Shown: positions 9,344 to 17,423 of the stretch, piece by piece
Layout: every line of letters begins with the position of its first letter
Numbering within the stretch: the first letter of the stretch is position 1
DNA from: Emticicia sp. BO119
Lineage (GTDB): Bacteria; Bacteroidota; Bacteroidia; Cytophagales; Spirosomataceae
Length of the DNA: 64,000 nt
NCBI RefSeq assembly: GCF_013912375.1
Contig: NZ_JACETV010000001.1
Span: 744,001-808,000 of the forward strand
Direction: 5' to 3'
Made by a program: the position numbers and the translations under genes
Notes under the pieces: generated by a model
Told to the model about the DNA's origin: nothing
What the model saw: only the letters and a program-made list of their open reading frames with translations
Database searches by the model: none

Positions 9344-10918
9344 CTATTCCTTATCTTCAAACCTATTAGCTAATAGGTCCACTTTTCTCTCCAGTTCCTG
9401 CAATCTGGCCACTTCCTTTTCCAGTTTTTCAATTTTTTCCTGTTGTTCTTTTACGGCATTAACCAGTGGCATTACGAAGTCAGAATAAGACAGTGAATAT
9501 TGACCTGTTTCTGATTTTTTCAACCCGCTAAACGGAATTTTCAATTCACTCATAACTGCCTCAATATCCTGAGCAATAAATCCATCATAACGTGTTTTTG
9601 TTTTATCAGCAATAAAATTATAAGAAACTGTTTGCAGATGTCTGATAAAATCTAAACCTAACCGTGAAGTATAAACAATGTTTTCTTTTAACCGTCTGTC
9701 AGAAACATTCGTCCAGGCTACCTGTCCTTCAATAACCGTAACACTTGCGTTACCAATACGTACTTTATCAGATGCATTTACAAGGGCTCCATTGCCAAGT
9801 GCAGTTGCATTGTTTAAATTACCTGAAGAAGCATCTGCTTCATATCCTATAAAAGTATTATAACTTCCGCTGGTATTTGTTTCACCTGAATTAACACCGA
9901 AAGCGGCGTTTCTATAGCCTGTAGTATTAAACTGCATTGAAAAAGCCCCATTGACCACATTATAATCACCAGTGGTATTTTCCATGAGGGCTTTATATCC
10001 AGTGGCTGTATTATCATGAGCTTTATTTTTCAGGAGTGCAATATTTCCGATAGCCGTATTAAAATTGCCAATAAGGTTTTGTGATAACGCCGCCGTACCA
10101 ATAGCCGTATTATCAACACCATCAGTATTGCTCTGAAGCGCATCACTTCCTATTGCTACATTTTCATTACCGGTTTTATTTTGGGCTAAAGCATAAGATC
10201 CAACTGCTGTATTTTCGTCACCAGTGATATTATTATACAAGCTATAATAGCCAACTGCAGAATTGCTGCCACCTTCTGTATTACTTGTCAAGGTATTAAC
10301 ACCGACGGATGTATTCTGGCTTCCATTATCACTATTTCTCATAGCGTTTACACCTATGGCTGTATTATCATTTCCGGTTTTGTTAAAAATCAGAGCTGAG
10401 TGCCCGGTAGCAGTATTATTATTCCCTGAAGTATTACTATATAATGCCCCAAGCCCCGTTGCGGTATTAGAACTGCCGGTTGTGTTGCTTTGAAGCGCCG
10501 AGTTGCCCACCGCAGTATTATGAATTCCGCTTGTATTTGAGAGTAGTGCTCTGAAACCAACAGCTGTATGAAAATACCCGGTGTTATTAGACATAAGGGC
10601 ATAAGCTCCAACGGCCGTATTTTGCTCTCTGAAAGTATTGTTGCGCAAGGCATTAAAACCAATCGCAGTGTTGTAGGAAGCTGTAGTGTTATTACGTAAA
10701 GCACTTGTTCCTGTAGCAGTGTTGATTGTCCCAGAAGTATTTGCTAAAAGAGCTGAATCTCCCAAGGCTACATTAAGTACCTGAGTAATACTATTGGTCT
10801 TGCCATGTATTCCATGAGGGCTAATTATTATTGAGCCATTAATGAGTGATTGTGTTGAAATTTGTGCATGCAAGGCAAATGTACCAAGTATTAAAACAAT
10901 TGTAAAAGAGTGTTTCAT
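9344..10918 (-). CDS. secreted beta-roll repeat protein with C-terminal peptidase S74 chaperone domain
   Basis: Protein of 524 residues with a signal peptide (MKHSFTIVLILGTFALHAQ). Residues about 50-385 are roughly 18 repeats of 17 residues with the core NTAxGxxALxxNTTGxx, like the head beta-roll of trimeric YadA-type adhesins. Then comes WTNVSDRRLKENI near 405, the Ser-Asp autocleavage motif of peptidase S74 (the intramolecular chaperone of phage tail spikes such as endosialidase), and a C-terminal coiled coil (VNAVKEQQEKIEKLEKEVARL). Expected behaviour: a trimer folds with help from the S74 domain, which then cleaves itself off, leaving a surface or secreted fibre. There is no phage gene nearby, so this looks like a cellular surface protein rather than a prophage tail fibre. 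Confidence 0.88.
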   Translation of the reverse strand: MKHSFTIVLILGTFALHAQISTQSLINGSIIISPHGIHGKTNSITQVLNVALGDSALLANTSGTINTATGTSALRNNTTASYNTAIGFNALRNNTFREQNTAVGAYALMSNNTGYFHTAVGFRALLSNTSGIHNTAVGNSALQSNTTGSSNTATGLGALYSNTSGNNNTATGHSALIFNKTGNDNTAIGVNAMRNSDNGSQNTSVGVNTLTSNTEGGSNSAVGYYSLYNNITGDENTAVGSYALAQNKTGNENVAIGSDALQSNTDGVDNTAIGTAALSQNLIGNFNTAIGNIALLKNKAHDNTATGYKALMENTTGDYNVVNGAFSMQFNTTGYRNAAFGVNSGETNTSGSYNTFIGYEADASSGNLNNATALGNGALVNASDKVRIGNASVTVIEGQVAWTNVSDRRLKENIVYTSRLGLDFIRHLQTVSYNFIADKTKTRYDGFIAQDIEAVMSELKIPFSGLKKSETGQYSLSYSDFVMPLVNAVKEQQEKIEKLEKEVARLQELERKVDLLANRFEDKE

Positions 10919-10928
10919 AGCAAAGTCG

Positions 10929-10994
10929 CTTTCCTGTTCCGATAGGAAAGACTAAGTTTAGAAGTAAGTATCCTGTACCGGAACTTCCTACAGG
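10929..10994 (-). promoter_or_regulatory. two small hairpins in the 5' leader of the S74 gene
   Basis: CTTTCCT / AGGAAAG (10929-10935 with 10944-10950) and CCTGTA / TACAGG (10972-10977 with 10989-10994) both lie within 80 bp before the start codon. They could shape the mRNA leader. No known riboswitch is recognised. Confidence 0.35.
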
Positions 10995-11118
10995 CATATT
11001 ATTCAGATATTTAAAGACTTAATTTTTTATAAGATAGATAAGCTTACTTATAAATTATTTAGACAATTCTTATAGCTATAATAAAACAGTCTTGATCTCA
11101 ATAATTTTCCTGCAGACC

Positions 11119-12657
11119 TTACTTTAGTTCTAACTCCTTTGCATCAAAATTATATCTGTTATCTACAATTTGTTTCATGGCTTCTTTCATTTCTTCCAAT
11201 TTTCTTGGATTCACCTTTGCCAGATTATTCTGCTCAGCATTATCTGATTTCAGGTTAAATAACTGGTATTGAAGCGAATTGCCTAATTCAATATTTACTT
11301 CTTTTGCTATCGAACTGCCTTTATGCGGAGGAATCAATACCCAATCACCCTTTTTGAACGCTAATCGATTGGAGGCTTCCAATACAAGATTTTTCCTGCC
11401 TTTTTTTGATTTACCCAGAAAAACATTCAATAAATTCTGGCTGTCGGCAGATGGATTTTTCTGCCCTGTCAATTGAGCAAATGATGCTAAGAAATCAATC
11501 TGACAAACAAGCGCATCTGACACCTGAGGTCTGATTACTCCTTTCCAACTTGCAATAAAAGGTACTCTTGTTCCTGCTTCATATAAGCTATATTTCCCAC
11601 CTCGAAGCCCACCTGATGGTGTGTGCTGACCATTCATTTCTACAGCACCATCAATATACCCATCATTTAATACTGGGCCATTATCACTTGACAAAATGAC
11701 TAATGTATTTTTATCTAACCCGGTTTCCTCCAGTTTCTTCATGATTTCGCCCACACACCAGTCAGCTTCTAAAATTACATCCCCACGTACACCCAAGCCA
11801 GATTTACCAGCAAAACGTGGATGAGGCGAACGAGGAACATGCGGTTGATGCAAGCCATAGTATAAAAAAAAGGGTTTGTTTTTGTGAATATGGATAAAAT
11901 CAAGCGATTGTTTCAGAAAAATATCCGCCATGTCTTCATCATGCCATAGGGCAGATTTTCCTCCTTTTTGAAACCCTATTCTGGGTATTCCGTTATGCAT
12001 ACTCATATTATGTCCATGATCCCACTTTTGTTTTGTCATCAATTCCGGATTACTCAATGCAGTTGGTTCACCCTCAAAGTTTTTATTATAATTAACTAAA
12101 AGCGGATCATTAATCTCAAGACCAACCACCCGACGATTTTCAATAAATACTGTAGGTACCCGGTCTGTGGTAGCTGCCATTATATACGAATAATCAAAGC
12201 CTACATCATTCGGATTCAGTAATAGATCTTTATTCCAGTCAATTTCTCCTTTCCCTATTCCTAAGTGCCATTTTCCTACTATTCCGGTTTGATAACCAGC
12301 CTTTTTTAGCATTTTTGGTATGGTAACCAACGAAGTGTCGATGAGCAAAGGAGCATCTCCAGGCAATACTCTGGCTCCTTCTTTCCGCCAGGGATAAATA
12401 CCTGTCAGTAAGCCGTATCGGCTGGGAGTACAAGTGGCAGAAGTAGCGTGGCCATTCGTGAATCTGATGCCGTTCTTTGCCATTTTGTCCATATTTGGTG
12501 TCTGTAAAATACCTTTCTCATAAGCACTTACATCTCCATAACCTAAGTCGTCTGCATAGATAATGATGATATTAGGCTTTTGAGGTAATGGTTCTTTTTT
12601 GATAAAGGAGCCATTTAAAAATAGAAAACTTAGGAGAATAAGTAGTTTGAATTTCAT
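11119..12657 (-). CDS. secreted arylsulfatase-family sulfatase
   Basis: Protein of 512 residues with a short signal sequence (MKFKLLILLSFLFLNGSFI). The alkaline-phosphatase-like sulfatase fold begins with the metal-binding NIIIIYADDLGYGD near 35. The formylglycine site CTPSRYGLLTG lies near residue 76, with Cys as the residue modified by the maturase. KWHLG near 130, LHQPHVPRSP near 270 and the second metal site SSDNGP near 325 follow. It hydrolyses sulfate esters, probably on glycans, in the periplasm or outside the cell. It is a single gene; no sulfatase-maturating enzyme lies in this window. Confidence 0.92.
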   Translation of the reverse strand: MKFKLLILLSFLFLNGSFIKKEPLPQKPNIIIIYADDLGYGDVSAYEKGILQTPNMDKMAKNGIRFTNGHATSATCTPSRYGLLTGIYPWRKEGARVLPGDAPLLIDTSLVTIPKMLKKAGYQTGIVGKWHLGIGKGEIDWNKDLLLNPNDVGFDYSYIMAATTDRVPTVFIENRRVVGLEINDPLLVNYNKNFEGEPTALSNPELMTKQKWDHGHNMSMHNGIPRIGFQKGGKSALWHDEDMADIFLKQSLDFIHIHKNKPFFLYYGLHQPHVPRSPHPRFAGKSGLGVRGDVILEADWCVGEIMKKLEETGLDKNTLVILSSDNGPVLNDGYIDGAVEMNGQHTPSGGLRGGKYSLYEAGTRVPFIASWKGVIRPQVSDALVCQIDFLASFAQLTGQKNPSADSQNLLNVFLGKSKKGRKNLVLEASNRLAFKKGDWVLIPPHKGSSIAKEVNIELGNSLQYQLFNLKSDNAEQNNLAKVNPRKLEEMKEAMKQIVDNRYNFDAKELELK

Positions 12658-12807
12658 TAAAGGTTAGAATGTCTTAGATTAAATGACAAATATAAGTTTT
12701 CATCTGCTAATAGCGAAGAGTCTGTTAATTCTGTTAGAAATTGATTTTAACAAAAAATAATTTTCTATTAATGCAAGGCCTCTTCATAAAACCAAAAATA
12801 AGGGATA

Positions 12808-12948
12808 ATGTTTAACAAAATAGAGGATTTTAGTTGAAGAACTGATAACAAATATTTGATTGAGCTTAAGCCGCAAGAAACAGGTAAAGGAAGGGTAACA
12901 GATGAATATAATCTTGATTCAGAAGCAATTCCTGGTTTAATTGTATAG
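12808..12948 (+). pseudogene. possible C-terminal gene remnant
   Basis: A frame of 47 codons from an ATG has one in-frame stop after residue 9, then a coding-like stretch (KYLIELKPQETGKGRVT ... SEAIPGLIV) ending in TAG. It looks like the tail of a lost gene, perhaps of the Uma2 endonuclease type, but the match is only by impression. Confidence 0.22.
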
Positions 12949-12998
12949 GACAATAATTATACTCATTTCAGGACTATAGCTTTTCTTGGCGAATTAAA

Positions 12999-13026
12999 TT
13001 GTTTTCTGAACAATCGCTTATATTTG
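12999..13026 (+). promoter_or_regulatory. Bacteroidota-type promoter of the FUSC gene
   Basis: TTG at 12999-13001, 17-bp spacer, then TATATTTG at 13019-13026, a full match to TTG-N17-23-TAnnTTTG. The -7 box ends 4 bp before the ATG, so the transcript would start at or next to the start codon. Confidence 0.5.
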
Positions 13027-13030
13027 CTTT

Positions 13031-14110
13031 ATGTTGACAAAGCTAAAATATATTATCCAAAGAGAAGTTGGGTTTTTTTTTCAACTCAGGAAATCGGAGC
13101 GATTATGGCATATTCCTGTGTTAGCGTCTATATGCACAGGGCTGCCTTTGTTAGTTGGATATTATCTTGGAAGGCTCGATTATGGAACACTCGCCTGTAT
13201 GGGAGGATTGGTAATATTGTATTTACCTTCTACCAGTCTCGAAAACCGATTACTTACTTTATTGGTATGTGCGTTTGGATTTATTTTAAGTTTTACGGTA
13301 GGTATCGCCTTTGGGTTTAATCATTATCTTTCGGCTGTTATAATAGGGGTCTACGCCTTTGGAATTAACTGGTTGACTAATTATTTTAGCGTATCACCAC
13401 CAGGCAATTTCTTTTTTGTAATGCTCGCTTCAATGGCCAGCTGTATGCCATTCGATTTGATGTCAATTCCTACCAAAATCGGTTTACTTGCTTTAGGAAC
13501 CATGGGAGGTTTTGTATTTGCTATGGTCTATAGTTTATATATTATACGGAAGCATTCACATAAAATAAAAGATGTCGGATATCAGAAAAGGAGGTATATT
13601 AATCTGACAGAATCTTTTATTATAGGCTTATTTATTACAGTTTCTCTATTAACCGGGCATTTATTTGAATTTGATAATCCTTATTGGATACCAATTTCAT
13701 GCCTGGCTATCATGCAAGGGCTGAACGTAGTACAGGTCGGGCAAAGAAGTTTTCATAGGATAGTCGGCACGTTTATAGGGATGGGTTTTTCTTGGTTTTT
13801 ATTACAATTAAACCTGAGTACATTACAAATCTGTATAAGCATCATCATCTTGCAGTACATTATCGAGGTATTAGTTGTAAGACATTATGCACTCGCAGTT
13901 ATATTTATTACACCTATGACAGTATTTCTGGTAGAACTAAGTAGGGGGACAGGAATAAATGCAAATCAAATAATCACGGCCCGATTTTTAGATATTACCA
14001 TTGGCAGCCTGATAGGACTTATTGGAGGTTGGTTATTACATAATCAGAAATTGCATCAGAAAGCTGAAAGGCAGTTGAGAAAAACCCGTGTGGCAATTTT
14101 AAGAAAATAG
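13031..14110 (+). CDS. FUSC family inner-membrane protein
   Basis: Protein of 359 residues, hydrophobic throughout, with about nine to ten membrane helices in two bundles separated by a basic linker (RKHSHKIKDVGYQKRRY near 170). The second bundle has the FUSC-type pattern NPYWIPISCLAIMQG ... QVGQRSFHRIVGTFIGMGFSW. The family includes fusaric-acid and aromatic-acid exporters, so a role in efflux of aromatic or weak-acid compounds is likely. The gene stands alone, between the sulfatase region and the IS element, with the promoter box directly upstream. Confidence 0.82.
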   Translation: MLTKLKYIIQREVGFFFQLRKSERLWHIPVLASICTGLPLLVGYYLGRLDYGTLACMGGLVILYLPSTSLENRLLTLLVCAFGFILSFTVGIAFGFNHYLSAVIIGVYAFGINWLTNYFSVSPPGNFFFVMLASMASCMPFDLMSIPTKIGLLALGTMGGFVFAMVYSLYIIRKHSHKIKDVGYQKRRYINLTESFIIGLFITVSLLTGHLFEFDNPYWIPISCLAIMQGLNVVQVGQRSFHRIVGTFIGMGFSWFLLQLNLSTLQICISIIILQYIIEVLVVRHYALAVIFITPMTVFLVELSRGTGINANQIITARFLDITIGSLIGLIGGWLLHNQKLHQKAERQLRKTRVAILRK

Positions 14111-14579
14111 TCATAATAATTGATTTTTAAATATTATTTAATGTGAATCAAGGGTTAATGATGAATAAAATTAAAGCTGAAGCAATTCTTCCAAAACAGT
14201 GCGTCCACAAAGCTTTTTCAGAGCGAACTTTAGCTGCATTCTGAATATCAGTTTTGTTTATCAACCACCTAAAGAAAGATTCAATAGGTTGCCTGACAGC
14301 ACTTATATATTTAGAAATCAAATTATCATCAGCAGATTTTGTTCTTTGACCTTTTTTACGTTTCAGTGGAGTTAAAACCGCTGAGTTATTTTGTTTAATT
14401 AATTGGTTTAATGATTCTGATGCATAGGCTCTATCGCCAATGACATATTGGTTATTTAATTGACTAGTGATAGGCTTAGCTGCTGTTAAATCGTGTACGT
14501 TAGCCGCTCTAATACGAATTATACTTGGTTTAGGTATTTGCTCAAATCTATCTTTTCCTAAACAATGTAACTTAACTCC

Positions 14580-14593
14580 GCGCGACGGTCGCC
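14580..14593. repeat. 14-bp GC-rich palindromic insertion in the transposase
   Basis: GCGCGACGGTCGCC, with the inverted repeat GCGAC-G-GTCGC at 14582-14592. Deleting it restores the transposase frame exactly, so it is an insertion. Its GC content contrasts with the AT-rich surroundings. Confidence 0.75.
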
Positions 14594-14959
14594 ATGATAG
14601 TATTGTGATTTAGCATCACAATATCCTTGACTGGCTAACATAGGTGCTACCTTAGCTCTATCAGGATACTTAGCTAACATAATTGGTAAGGAATCAATTA
14701 AACAGACATTTGCATAACAATCTGAATAATCCATCTGGCTAACCAAATAGTCAATAATAACTTCAAAATGCCAGTATAGTTCATTTATCCGAAAATTATA
14801 GGCTTGATAAGATGGTAAATCAGGAAACCAACCCAACCAATGATTGACAATATAATTATAGGTTGAGCGATTAGTAAATTCACCTTGTAAGATGCCGAAA
14901 AGATAAATTGTTATCGCTTCTGCATCTGTAAACCGAGGACTATAATTATTACCACTTCG

Positions 14960-14968
14960 GCGGTCCGC
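14960..14968. repeat. second GC-rich palindrome in the transposase
   Basis: GCGG-T-CCGC in a GC-rich patch (about 14958-14976) that encodes the polar stretch NGRADRRSG just before the conserved NNYSPRFTD. It may be an in-frame insertion of the same kind as the one at 14580. Confidence 0.5.
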
Positions 14969-15045
14969 TCTGCCGTTGGTAGTGCAAGCAACTTTTTGTA
15001 GTATAGCACTCGCAAACAGGCAGTATATTTGAATTAATTGTAACT

Positions 15046-15053
15046 GCGGCCGC
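15046..15053. repeat. third GC-rich palindrome, near the transposase start
   Basis: GCGGCCGC inside a GC-rich patch (15044-15061) that encodes PQRRPQ near the N-terminus, flanked by very AT-rich sequence. Confidence 0.5.
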
Positions 15054-15062
15054 CGCTGCGGT

Positions 15063-15088
15063 AGCATTTTGCAATTTAACAAAATGCT
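15063..15088 (-). promoter_or_regulatory. hairpin over the transposase start
   Basis: AGCATTTTG and CAAAATGCT (9-bp perfect stem, 8-nt loop) cover both candidate start codons (TTG at 15082, ATG at 15067). It could hide the initiation site from read-through transcripts, as in other IS elements. Confidence 0.45.
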
Positions 15089-15129
15089 CCTTGTTTGTTT
15101 TTTATCGCTTCAACTCTTGATTCACATTA

Positions 15130-15833
15130 CAATAGTATTAAAGTTAGGATCGTACTTAACCAGTTTGATACTCTTGATTTAAAATTCGATTCGGGTACAA
15201 CAGGTTCGCTATTAACTCATAATTTAGCCTCATAAAGCAGAAAACCATTAGAGATTGGTAATTAAACCTGGAGTGGGTTATAGGTATTTCCCGTTGCTGT
15301 GTCTGGTCTGGATACTGATGGCTTTTTGGTTGGGATTTGCTTGATGATAAAATAGTAGAAATTGATTATGATAAAAATATAATGATTGTGCATAAGCTTT
15401 TGCCTAAAACTGGAAAAGAATATTCTGAATTTCCCAAAGAATATATGTATTCCCTGTTTTGTTTTGATGGTGAACTGCAGATAAAAAACAAAAAATACAG
15501 GATTTGTTTTCTATTCGACAATGGTTATCAGCGCACTATTATGTTAGATACACTATTAACGCATGAACAGAATCATCCGAAAGATCTGGAAGTAATTAAA
15601 AAGGTAGTGTTGCATAACGCACAAGGGAAACATATTCCTGTTTATTCGGTCAATAACGAAAGATTAAACCTTGTAAAAGCGTATTGTTCGATATCCCGGT
15701 AAAATTACTGGCAACTGCTAATCCTGCCAGATTCAAAACACACATTATTGGTAATGAAGTCTTGAAGCGTTTTAATACAATATTGGATTTTCAGGCTAAT
15801 TATGTGTATCTAAAACCAAATAGCCTGTATTAA
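15130..15833 (+). pseudogene. decayed retropepsin-like aspartyl protease
   Basis: Three frames carry pieces of one protein. 15130-15234 reads KVRIVLNQFDTLDLKF followed by DSGTTGSLLTH, the catalytic Asp motif, and then a stop. About 15270-15330 reads VFPVAVSGLDTDGFL. 15337-15702 reads DLLDDKIVEIDYDKN onward. About 15690-15833 reads IGNEVLKRFNTILDF ... YLKPNSLY, the typical C-terminal strand with the second Asp region. At least one stop and two frameshifts separate them. The N-terminal part is missing, because the gene begins at the end of the IS element. Periplasmic aspartyl proteases of this type are common in Bacteroidota. Confidence 0.78.
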
Positions 15834-15867
15834 GTACCTTATACTGACGCAAAAAAAAAATGGATAA

Positions 15868-15903
15868 AATGTGATGTCATTTCTTCCTTTATGACATCAC
15901 ATT
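15868..15903 (-). terminator. rho-independent terminator of the DUF1080 gene
   Basis: AATGTGATGTCAT at 15868-15880 pairs perfectly with ATGACATCACATT at 15891-15903. On the minus strand the stem is followed by a run of ten T. Confidence 0.88.
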
Positions 15904-15910
15904 GAAGTGA

Positions 15911-16627
15911 TTAAAGTTTTAAAATCTTAACATTTCTAAACCAAACAGTACTACCCCAATCCTGTAGTCCTATTCTTCCTGTATAGATACCTTTACCTAT
16001 AGGGGCTTTAGCAAGACCACTCTTAGCTATTTTATCTTTCCATTCCTGACTGTTCAAATCATGCTCTTGTACTGTAAAGCCATTTTGTGTTACAGTTAAT
16101 TTGCCTTTTTTGAGAATAAAATGAATCTGATTCCATTCTCCTTGCGGATTACTTTCGCGCAATCGGGCATTTGCTACGCCAAAAAAATCACTCGCACGAT
16201 GCGTATTTTCTGCGGCACCCTCATAAATTTTATCATCAATTACTTGAAGTTCTAACCCCGTATTATGCATAACAGGATATTGAGAGGCTTCTTTTACAAA
16301 GAAGAAAATACCACTATTGGCAAATTTGCTTACTTTCCATTCGGCTTTAAATTCGAAATCTCCTTTCAGTTCTTCATCTATTACTAAATCTCCTCCATTT
16401 TTGGCCTTATTTCCTGCTCTTTCAGGTACGTTCAGTTTAATGGCTCCTTGTTCAATTACCCATGCCGACCTGGGTTCTTTAGCTCCATAAGCATGCCATC
16501 CTTTCAGATCTTTACCATTAAATAAGAGTTTCCAGCCTGCTTTCTTTTCATCAGCCGTAAGGGTATTCTGTGCTTTGGTTTCAATTAATACAAAGCTAAA
16601 TAGCACTAATAAGAGTAGCTTGTTCAT
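15911..16627 (-). CDS. secreted DUF1080 protein (3-keto-glycoside hydrolase-like)
   Basis: Protein of 238 residues with a signal peptide (MNKLLLLVLFSFVLIETKAQ). The concanavalin-like DUF1080 domain fills the rest: GWKLLFNGKDLKGWHAYG at the start, FEFKAEWKVSKFANSGIFF in the middle, then GEWNQIHFILKKGKLTVTQNG and the closing IGLQDWGSTVWFRNVKIL. Members act on 3-keto-glycosides produced by sugar 3-dehydrogenases, or bind glycans. It is a single transcription unit with its own terminator. Together with ThuA (49842-50702) and the Gfo/Idh/MocA enzyme it suggests a 3-keto-sugar route, although those genes are far apart. Confidence 0.88.
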   Translation of the reverse strand: MNKLLLLVLFSFVLIETKAQNTLTADEKKAGWKLLFNGKDLKGWHAYGAKEPRSAWVIEQGAIKLNVPERAGNKAKNGGDLVIDEELKGDFEFKAEWKVSKFANSGIFFFVKEASQYPVMHNTGLELQVIDDKIYEGAAENTHRASDFFGVANARLRESNPQGEWNQIHFILKKGKLTVTQNGFTVQEHDLNSQEWKDKIAKSGLAKAPIGKGIYTGRIGLQDWGSTVWFRNVKILKL

Positions 16628-16823
16628 TTAATTTATGATGTTAAAGGTTGAAAAACAAATATAGAGGTATTTTTAAATAGGTGAGAAGATTGTTATAAGG
16701 AATAATTTCTGGTTTTAAAACAGAGATAGTATCATTTTTCAATTTACAAATTCAATAAATTAATAACAGACTTTAAATAAAAACATTTAGATTAGCACCT
16801 TACACCACGAAAAGCTGTAACCT

Positions 16824-17342
16824 ATGTACTTTAGAGATTTAAAAAATGCATCAGAAGAAGAAAAGAAGTTTATTTATAATCAATATTGCCTCACTTTTCC
16901 GATAGATGAACGTAGAAATGAAGAGCAGTTTTATTCTCTATTTCAAAATGAAAATACTTGTATTTTTGGGATAGACGCAAATGAAAATGCAATGGGTTAT
17001 TTTGTAACATGGCCAATGAATAATTTTTTATTTGTTGAATTTTTTGAAATTTACCAGATTTATAGAAGTACAGGGGTAGGAGCAAGGGCATTAGATGAAC
17101 TAAAAAAGCAATATAAAACTCTGGTTTTAGAAACTGAACCTTCAGCTATGGGCAATATTGCTAAAAAACGGATTGAGTTCTATGAGCGGAATGGATTTTA
17201 CATTGCTGACCCAGAATATATGCAGCCGGCCTATGATATTACGAAAAATAGCATCAACTTATACCTGATGGCCACAGAAGAAATAAACCTGAACGCCGTG
17301 AAAGTTGAAATCTATAACAAAGTTTATGGAGTGAAATTATAA
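16824..17342 (+). CDS. GNAT-like N-acetyltransferase
   Basis: Protein of 172 residues. The central part (FVEFFEIYQIYRSTGVGARALDEL) matches the GNAT acetyl-CoA-binding strand-loop-helix, with R..GVGARAL in place of the usual Q/RxxGxG/A. A late strand plus ERNGFYIADPEY is the usual C-terminal beta-alpha-beta. No signal peptide. The substrate is not evident. It is convergent with the M61 peptidase gene. The fold call is fairly secure; the acyl acceptor could be a small molecule or a protein. Confidence 0.78.
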   Translation: MYFRDLKNASEEEKKFIYNQYCLTFPIDERRNEEQFYSLFQNENTCIFGIDANENAMGYFVTWPMNNFLFVEFFEIYQIYRSTGVGARALDELKKQYKTLVLETEPSAMGNIAKKRIEFYERNGFYIADPEYMQPAYDITKNSINLYLMATEEINLNAVKVEIYNKVYGVKL

Positions 17343-17423
17343 GAAATTTACTAAGCATGATTGATGATTACGTATAGCCCAGAAATATGTTGCATTAGAG
17401 ATTTTGCATGACATATACAATAA

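Larger units (their letters stand above)
14148..15082 (-). pseudogene. IS982-family transposase, frameshifted
   Basis: The first frame (15082-14558) reads from a TTG, or an ATG at 15067, through FTDAEAITIYLFGILQG, the HWLGWFPDLPSYQAYNFRI region and LIDSLPI with the first catalytic Asp, to YYHGDRRAELSYIV and a stop. The rest continues in another frame (GVKLHCLGKDRF ... YVIGDRAYAS with the second catalytic Asp ... QPIESFFRWL with the catalytic Glu) to a TGA inside the inverted repeat. Removing 14 bases at 14580-14593 joins the frames as YYHGVKLHCLG, the expected family sequence. The transposase is therefore inactive unless frameshifting occurs. Confidence 0.88.
14139..15129 (-). mobile_element. 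IS982-family insertion sequence, about 1 kb, inactive
   Basis: Terminal inverted repeats: 14139-14158 reads TAATGTGAATCAAGGGTTAA, and the complement of 15111-15129 reads TAATGTGAATCAAGAGTTG, so the first 14 bases are identical. They bracket a single transposase gene on the minus strand. No clear target duplication is visible. The right end directly abuts a decayed aspartyl protease gene whose N-terminal part is missing on the left side, which suggests a deletion next to the element. Confidence 0.85.

Noticed and set aside
9400-10850. Regularly spaced repeats of about 51 bp, as in a CRISPR array
   Set aside because: The repeats are diverged, lie in frame in a coding gene and encode a 17-residue beta-roll; there are no constant repeats or cas genes.
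12768-12953. 61-codon minus-strand frame
   Set aside because: It is the shadow of the possible remnant read on the plus strand and shows no protein-like composition.
14139-15129. Target-site duplication of the IS element
   Set aside because: The bases flanking the two inverted repeats do not match, probably because of the adjacent deletion.
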